Source of the DNA: an uncultured Porphyromonadaceae bacterium
Lineage (GTDB): Bacteria > Bacteroidota > Bacteroidia > Bacteroidales > CAMTPD01
DNA: 5,051 nucleotides
Assembly (NCBI GenBank): GCA_947074265.1
Contig: CAMTPD010000179.1
Span: 1-5,051 of the forward strand
Direction: 5' to 3'
Part shown: positions 1 through 5,051 of the stretch, piece by piece
Layout of the letters: every line of letters begins with the position of its first letter
Position numbering within the stretch: the first letter of the stretch is position 1
Position numbers and translations under genes: made by a program
The notes under the pieces: model-generated
The model's database searches: none
The model's input: the letters and a program-made list of their open reading frames with translations, nothing else
What the model was told of the DNA's origin: nothing

Positions 1-306
1 GAACTGTAACCGAAAGAAACATTGCACTCAACTCAGTGAATGTTTGTAAACTTTGGAGAAAAAGAAGTGAATTTCGTGTTGCCAATTGATACTAAAATAC
101 GTCAGGCAGGAGTACGAGCCGGGCTATATCCTGAGGCAGCAAAGATGAAGAAGCGAATGTCGTATGCCGACAGCAAGCAAATAACTGTCGTTGCCATTGT
201 TGGTGAGAGCGAAATGAACGAAGGCAAGGTCAACTTGAAGAACATGCTTTCGGGCGAGCAAGAGCTCCTTACTCCGGACGAGCTGATCGCAAAGATCACT
301 CAGTAA
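1..306 (+). CDS. hisS: Histidine-tRNA ligase, C-terminal part (5' end outside window; frame broken near position 39)
   Basis: This is the 3' end of histidyl-tRNA synthetase, the cytoplasmic class II enzyme that charges tRNA-His. The intact frame from 40 to 306 encodes most of the C-terminal anticodon-binding (HGTP_anticodon) domain. Recognisable segments are FVNFGEKE at its start, then [20 protein letters not shown], then [27 protein letters not shown] and a closing [16 protein letters not shown]. The catalytic domain lies upstream of the window. The ATG at 40 is not a believable gene start, because the domain homology begins right there and continues upstream in another frame: positions 3-38 read [12 protein letters not shown], which fits the residues expected before FVNFGEKE. 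In-frame stops at 7-9 and 37-39 separate the two, so the gene is frameshifted here or the sequence has an error. The identity of the domain is firm; whether the gene is functional is not. A GH30 gene follows after 23 bp on the same strand. Confidence 0.85.
36..42 (+). other. hisS: Apparent frameshift site within hisS
   Basis: HisRS-like sequence runs in the frame starting at position 3 up to GTG at 36-38, then continues in the frame starting at ATG 40-42. One extra base, or a loss of 2 or 5 bases, explains the jump. One speculative source is slippage at a short repeat: an ancestral aatgtaatgt collapsed to aatgt would restore an NSVNVMFVNF-like peptide. No slippery heptamer or downstream pseudoknot typical of programmed frameshifting was seen. 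Confidence 0.6.
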
Positions 307-329
307 CGAGTAACAATAAATAAAGATAC

Positions 330-1763
330 ATGAAGAAACTTACTTTGTTAGCCTTATTCACTCTAGGGTTGGTAGGATGTAAAAACCAACCCGCTATGGA
401 GTGGATAAGCACCACGCCAAACGCATGCTGGCAACCACAACAGCCGGTAGTAGCAACCACAACAGACGAGGTACCCGACTTGATTGTACTTCCGCACGAA
501 ACCAAGCAACAAATCGACGGCTTCGGCGGATGTTTCAACGAAATGGGATGGGTAGCCTTACAATCACTTCCCGATACGGCGAAAACAAGTATCATGCGCG
601 AACTGTTCGACTCCAATCTTGGTGCGTCGTTTACCATTTGCCGCACACCGATCGGTGCCAACGACTTCTCTCGCGATTGGTATTCGTACGATGAAGTAGA
701 AGGCGACTTTCAACTGGCCAACTTCTCCATCAAAAACGACGAAGAAACACTTATTCCGTATATCAAATCGGCACTCAGCGTAAACCCTTCGCTCAAACTG
801 TGGGCATCCCCTTGGTCGCCTCCGGCTTGGATGAAGAAAAACAAACATTACGCCTGTGCTTCGTCCGATAACAATGTGAATCAAGCATTGCACAACGGGC
901 TTTCTATCTACAATCAAGGAGCCGAAGGAACAGACCTATTCATAACCGACTCTGCGCACTTCGATGCTTATGCCCGTTATTTTGCAAAATACATCGACGC
1001 TTATCGCAAACAAGGCATCGAGATCTCGGCCGTAATGCCACAAAATGAATTCAACTCGTGCCAAATCTTCCCAAGTTGTACGTGGACAGCCACTTCGCTG
1101 GCTAGCTTTATCGGCAACTATCTTGGGCCTCAGATGCAAAAGCAAAACGTATCGGTTATGCTCGGTACCATGGAACGTCCCGACTTTGCACAAATAGACT
1201 CCATACTTCTCGATCCCGAAGCCAAACAATTCATCTCCGGCGTAGGCTTTCAGTGGGCCGGTAAAGACATCCTAAAAGTGGTGCGCGAGCGCTTCCCGCT
1301 TCTTACCCTTTACCAAACCGAGCAAGAATGTGGCGACGGAAAAAACAGTTGGCAGGGAGCCGAATACTCCTGGAACTTGATGCGCTTTTACCTCGAAAAC
1401 GGAGCCAATGCCTATATGTATTGGAATATGGCACTCGAGAAAGGCGGCGTGAGTCGTTGGGGATGGGCACAAAACTCATTGGTAGTGGTAGATCCGCAAA
1501 CCAAAGCCTACAACTATACCTACGAATATTATGTGATGAAGCACGCGTCGCACTTTGTAAAACCGGGCGCCTCTGTAGTAACAACGCAAGGAACTTACAA
1601 AGATGCCATCGCCTTTGTCAACCTCGACGGATCGATGGTATTGCTCGTTGCCAACACGACAGACAATGCCGCAACCATCAACACTGCAGTTGATAAAACA
1701 CTCTACCGCTTATCGCTTGCACCACATTCTATTAATACATTTTTGATAAAAAAGGAAGTCTGA
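330..1763 (+). CDS. GH30-family glycoside hydrolase, predicted lipoprotein
   Basis: A 477-residue secreted retaining glycosidase of family GH30 (the glucosylceramidase / endo-beta-1,6-glucanase family). Residues 1-17 form a lipoprotein signal peptide (MKKLTLLALFTLGLVGC) with lipobox LVGC and lipidated Cys17. No acidic cluster follows the Cys, so surface export is not clearly signalled and a periplasm-facing membrane anchor is possible. The (beta/alpha)8 barrel starts near residue 60 with QIDGFGGCFNEMG, followed by CRTPIGANDFS (104-114) and LWASPWSPPAWMK (157-169). The likely acid/base is Glu240 in AVMPQNEF and the nucleophile Glu331 in LYQTEQECGDG, matching the NE and TE motifs of the family. 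A C-terminal beta-sandwich domain covers about 395-475 and ends in LSLAPHSINTFLI. The length is normal. The start ATG directly precedes the signal peptide, behind an A-rich leader. Substrate is not determined; a beta-1,6- or other beta-glucan is one guess. No SusC/SusD genes are visible nearby. Confidence 0.9.
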   Translation: MKKLTLLALFTLGLVGCKNQPAMEWISTTPNACWQPQQPVVATTTDEVPDLIVLPHETKQQIDGFGGCFNEMGWVALQSLPDTAKTSIMRELFDSNLGASFTICRTPIGANDFSRDWYSYDEVEGDFQLANFSIKNDEETLIPYIKSALSVNPSLKLWASPWSPPAWMKKNKHYACASSDNNVNQALHNGLSIYNQGAEGTDLFITDSAHFDAYARYFAKYIDAYRKQGIEISAVMPQNEFNSCQIFPSCTWTATSLASFIGNYLGPQMQKQNVSVMLGTMERPDFAQIDSILLDPEAKQFISGVGFQWAGKDILKVVRERFPLLTLYQTEQECGDGKNSWQGAEYSWNLMRFYLENGANAYMYWNMALEKGGVSRWGWAQNSLVVVDPQTKAYNYTYEYYVMKHASHFVKPGASVVTTQGTYKDAIAFVNLDGSMVLLVANTTDNAATINTAVDKTLYRLSLAPHSINTFLIKKEV

Positions 1764-1787
1764 TCCATTTCCTGTAAAACATACCCG

Positions 1788-1835
1788 AAAGTCTCCTTTG
1801 CAGTCTGCGCTGCGAAGGAGACTTTTTTATTTTTT
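1788..1835 (+). terminator. Intrinsic terminator after the GH30 gene
   Basis: The left arm at 1788-1803 (AAAGTCTCCTTTGCAG) pairs with 1810-1825 (CTGCGAAGGAGACTTT) over 16 bp with a single G-U wobble and a 6-nt loop. A T-rich tail (six T, A, five or more T) runs from 1823 to 1835. It lies 25 bp after the GH30 stop and should insulate groESL from upstream transcription. Confidence 0.93.
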
Positions 1836-1840
1836 GCATG

Positions 1841-1889
1841 CATAACTGACACAAGAAACTGCATGAATAAAGCCATCCTGTCAGTTATG
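1841..1889. repeat. Perfect 11-bp inverted repeat upstream of groES
   Basis: CATAACTGACA at 1841-1851 is the exact reverse complement of TGTCAGTTATG at 1879-1889, with a 27-bp spacer. The long spacer suits two protein-binding half-sites better than an RNA hairpin, although a long-loop stem is possible if the region is transcribed. Each arm contains a TGACA/TGTCA core that recurs elsewhere in this intergenic region. Confidence 0.75.
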
Positions 1890-1918
1890 TCATATTTATT
1901 TACATTTATAAAGAAATC

Positions 1919-1939
1919 TTGTCAGCGTATAAGTGACAA
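1919..1939. repeat. Short inverted repeat TTGTCA-N9-TGACAA before groES
   Basis: TTGTCA (1919-1924) and TGACAA (1934-1939) are perfect 6-bp inverted copies separated by 9 bp. The arms share the TGTCA core with the larger inverted repeat at 1841-1889. The geometry fits a dimeric regulator's operator just upstream of the likely promoter, but 6-bp arms alone could arise by chance in AT-rich DNA. Confidence 0.45.
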
Positions 1940-2044
1940 AAACAATTTGGCATAATATTGGTAATAGATTAAACGTAGTCGCTCATAAAACGAACGGCTA
2001 TTAACAATTCAAATTATTAATAAACAAAATAAAGATAAGCTATC

Positions 2045-2314
2045 ATGAACATCAGACCATTAGCAGACAGAGTGCTGATCAAACCAGCAGCTGCAGAAGA
2101 GAAAACAATTAGTGGAATCATTATTCCGGATTCAGCAAAAGAACAACCGCTTAAAGGCGAGGTTGTTGCTGTAGGTAACGGAAAAAAAGACGAAGAAATG
2201 ATTGTAAAGAATGGCGACGTTGTCCTTTATGGCAAATATGCTGGTACTGAAATCGAACTAGACGGCGAGAAGTATCTAATCATGCGTCAATCTGATATTT
2301 TGGCAATTATCTAA
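2045..2314 (+). CDS. groES: Co-chaperonin GroES (Hsp10)
   Basis: An 89-residue, full-length cytoplasmic co-chaperonin that forms the heptameric lid of the GroEL folding chamber. It opens with the signature [14 protein letters not shown]. The mobile loop spans about residues 17-35, with the hydrophobic tripeptide III (25-27) that docks on the GroEL apical domain. The usual [21 protein letters not shown] and [12 protein letters not shown] segments follow. The start ATG at 2045 gives the standard N-terminus and sits behind an A-rich leader. It is the first gene of a two-gene operon, 32 bp ahead of groEL, and its length is normal for Bacteroidales. Regulation is probably stress-related, as for the family; the inverted TGTCA elements upstream are candidate operators, which is inference. 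Confidence 0.98.
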   Translation: MNIRPLADRVLIKPAAAEEKTISGIIIPDSAKEQPLKGEVVAVGNGKKDEEMIVKNGDVVLYGKYAGTEIELDGEKYLIMRQSDILAII

Positions 2315-2334
2315 TCACTATTTGTAAACATTAA

Positions 2335-3984
<1,650 letters not shown>

Positions 3985-4004
3985 TTCACACCTCATGATA
4001 AAGC

Positions 4005-4038
4005 AAAAGGGATATCCGTTTCGGGTAACCCTTTTTTT
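4005..4038 (+). terminator. Intrinsic terminator after groEL
   Basis: The left arm at 4005-4018 (AAAAGGGATATCCG) pairs with 4022-4035 (CGGGTAACCCTTTT) with one A-A mismatch and one G-U pair around a TTT loop. A run of seven T (4032-4038) ends it. It sits 20 bp after the groEL stop. Read from the opposite strand it has only a short T tract, so it would be a weak terminator for the convergent membrane-protein gene, for which no separate terminator was seen in 4039-4123. Confidence 0.9.
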
Positions 4039-4123
4039 ATGCAATAAAGTTGGATGTTTTCCGTTCTTTATATTCTAGATAAATTGAGTAGGAAATGCGA
4101 GAAAAGGAAAGAGTGAAGTTGTA

Positions 4124-4777
4124 TTATTCTTTTTCATTCTTCTCAACAATGAAAATAACAAGAGTTGCAAAGAAATAAAAAGTCAATGCCGAGATCGCAA
4201 CCGAATGGATATTTCCCGGATCCATTGTTTCGCTTCTTAATGTCGATGACAACGTTGAGGCTAAAATGAAAATCCAAAATAGCCACGCTGCCCATCGTTT
4301 AAAACCTTTTACCGCATAAGCATACCATGCAGCCCCCAAAACATACATACCGGCCTCTATAATCTTAGACCATGCAGGATAATTCCAGAGTCCGAGTCCT
4401 ACCTTCATCGAATTGCCGTAGACGGGCAAGTCGGGACGGTGAGAAATAAAATCGATGATCCAGTGTGAGAAGATTGCCAAGCCGAGCAACCATGCCGTTT
4501 GTTTATTCTTTCTGAAGTAAGGAAACAAAAGAAGCAACCCTACGCCGGCAAGGCTGTAGCAAATTGCCGATAAAAGACCGTGCGAATAAGGCATATAACT
4601 TAATACAAGCGGACTATGCAAAGCCTCTGTATTGATGCCGGCCTTTTCAATGCCGAGTAAAATCAAAGTAGCCCAGATAATATCGGCTACTTGCACTGCG
4701 ATGAATAGTCCCCAAAGCGGAACCTTTTTGTCAAGGGCTTTAATCATAAAAGCCGGAGCATAATGTCCTATTAGCAT
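4124..4777 (-). CDS. Polytopic membrane protein of unknown function, possibly related to membrane-bound metal-dependent hydrolases
   Basis: A 217-residue integral membrane protein with about six hydrophobic segments (near residues 20-42, 67-86, 94-111, 136-156, 162-179 and 192-211) and a charged C-terminal tail (VEKNEKE). I do not recognise a characterised function. It carries polar residues in membrane-proximal motifs: GHYAPAF (His5), QVADIIW (Asp32), YMPYSHGLL (His66), SHWIIDFISHRPDLP (His105, Asp109, His113, Asp116) and GLGLW (127-131). Such His/Asp spacing recalls the YdjM/DUF457-type membrane proteins annotated as metal-dependent hydrolases; that link is a resemblance, not a demonstrated homology. 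The ATG at 4777 is the only plausible start, since an in-frame stop lies six codons upstream. It lies 63 bp downstream of a Crp/Fnr-type regulator on the same strand, possibly co-transcribed, and converges on groEL with 139 bp between stop codons. Confidence 0.82.
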   Translation of the reverse strand: MLIGHYAPAFMIKALDKKVPLWGLFIAVQVADIIWATLILLGIEKAGINTEALHSPLVLSYMPYSHGLLSAICYSLAGVGLLLLFPYFRKNKQTAWLLGLAIFSHWIIDFISHRPDLPVYGNSMKVGLGLWNYPAWSKIIEAGMYVLGAAWYAYAVKGFKRWAAWLFWIFILASTLSSTLRSETMDPGNIHSVAISALTFYFFATLVIFIVEKNEKE

Positions 4778-4840
4778 ACCTTTTTTTTGAGGTCAAAGGT
4801 CGTAATTCAGGCGTAGTGTATCCGACACAAATGTGCCATT

Positions 4841-5051
4841 TCACGATTGACTTAAAAGTCGCTTGCGAATACGGGTTAGCGACTGTCGTTCTATTCCGAG
4901 ATAAGAAGATAGTTGAGTGAGCGTAAGTCTGTTGAAAAGATCCGGTTGGGTTGTGATGAAATCCAAGTAACGTTCTTCGGCCGTGTTGAAGATGAAACTA
5001 TCTATTCGTTGTTGTTTTACACACATCTCTCGCTCTAGTATCAATCGGAGA
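4841..5051 (-). CDS. Crp/Fnr-family transcriptional regulator, C-terminal part (5' end beyond window)
   Basis: The reading frame is open to the right edge of the window, so only about the last 69 residues are present; the N-terminal cyclic-nucleotide-binding-like sensor domain lies outside. What remains is the end of the dimerisation helix and the winged-helix DNA-binding domain. TAEERYLDFITTQPDLFNRL is the usual Bacteroidota Crp/Fnr lead-in, and LTLTQLSSYLGIERQSLTRI is the helix-turn-helix with its recognition helix, ending RKRLLSQS. A TTG codon at 5044 could be mistaken for a start, but coding sequence continues upstream (Leu-Arg before it) and the family is normally about 190-230 residues. 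No cysteine pattern or ligand-binding residue can be judged. The membrane-protein gene follows 63 bp downstream on the same strand and could be its target or operon partner (inference). Confidence 0.88.
   Translation of the reverse strand, partial: LRLILEREMCVKQQRIDSFIFNTAEERYLDFITTQPDLFNRLTLTQLSSYLGIERQSLTRIRKRLLSQS

Larger units (their letters stand above)
1836..2044 (+). promoter_or_regulatory. groES upstream region: promoter and putative operator region
   Basis: AT-rich intergenic DNA between the GH30 terminator and groES must carry the chaperonin promoter. A possible Bacteroidota -7 element is TAATATTG at 1953-1960 (consensus TAnnTTTG, one mismatch), but no TTTG lies at the usual 19-21 bp upstream; the TTTG at 1946-1949 is too close to pair with it. 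The promoter is therefore not resolved. No CIRCE element (TTAGCACTC-N9-GAGTGCTAA) is present. TGTCA or TGACA occurs five times (1847-1851, 1879-1883, 1888-1892, 1920-1924, 1934-1938). The last 60 bases before groES form an A-rich leader without a Shine-Dalgarno motif. Confidence 0.5.

Noticed and set aside
36..60. Programmed frameshift signal in hisS
   Set aside because: No slippery heptamer or downstream stem was seen, and no known HisRS uses recoding at this place; an error or mutation is simpler.
401..1693. Open frames overlapping the GH30 gene in other frames and on the other strand
   Set aside because: They lack family motifs, and the GH30 frame carries all recognisable domain signatures.
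1975..2001. Weak hairpin (TAGTCG with CGGCTA) in the groES leader, considered as an RNA thermometer
   Set aside because: Six base pairs with a G-U pair and a 13-nt loop, not covering the start codon, is too weak to support a regulatory RNA structure.
4831..4844. TGTG-N6-CACG, resembling a Crp-type operator, at the end of the regulator gene
   Set aside because: The half-sites are spaced two bases too close for the TGTGA-N6-TCACA consensus and overlap the regulator's own stop codon, so it is more likely chance.
5042..5044. TTG as start codon of a 67-residue protein
   Set aside because: The frame stays open to the window edge and the peptide is the C-terminal DNA-binding part of a longer Crp/Fnr protein, so this is an internal leucine codon.

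Overview
The window looks like a housekeeping stretch of a Bacteroidales-type (Bacteroidota) chromosome. GroES, GroEL and the HisRS C-terminus all read like Bacteroidales proteins. Translation starts sit behind A-rich leaders without Shine-Dalgarno sequences, which is usual in this phylum. The partial regulator at the right edge has the HTH style of Bacteroidota Crp/Fnr proteins. I cannot name a genus from sequence alone.

Layout. Positions 1-306 (+) hold the 3' end of hisS (histidine-tRNA ligase, anticodon-binding domain), whose reading frame is broken near position 39. After 23 bp comes a lipoprotein glycoside hydrolase of family GH30 (330-1763, +), closed by a strong intrinsic terminator (1788-1835). 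An AT-rich intergenic region follows (1836-2044) with several TGTCA/TGACA elements, including a perfect 11-bp inverted repeat. It leads into the chaperonin operon groES (2045-2314) and groEL (2347-3984), which ends at another intrinsic terminator (4005-4038). Two genes on the minus strand face groEL: an integral membrane protein of unknown function (4124-4777) and, upstream of it by 63 bp, the C-terminal part of a Crp/Fnr-family regulator (4841 to the window end).

Functionally the genes are a patchwork: protein synthesis (hisS), polysaccharide or glycoside breakdown (GH30), protein folding (groESL) and a possible regulator/membrane-protein pair. No CRISPR array, transposase, integrase, tRNA or rRNA was seen. 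I found no clearly undescribed multi-gene system. The points most worth a second look are the hisS frame break, the repeated TGTCA elements before groES where no CIRCE operator is visible, and the His/Asp-rich membrane protein paired with a Crp/Fnr regulator.
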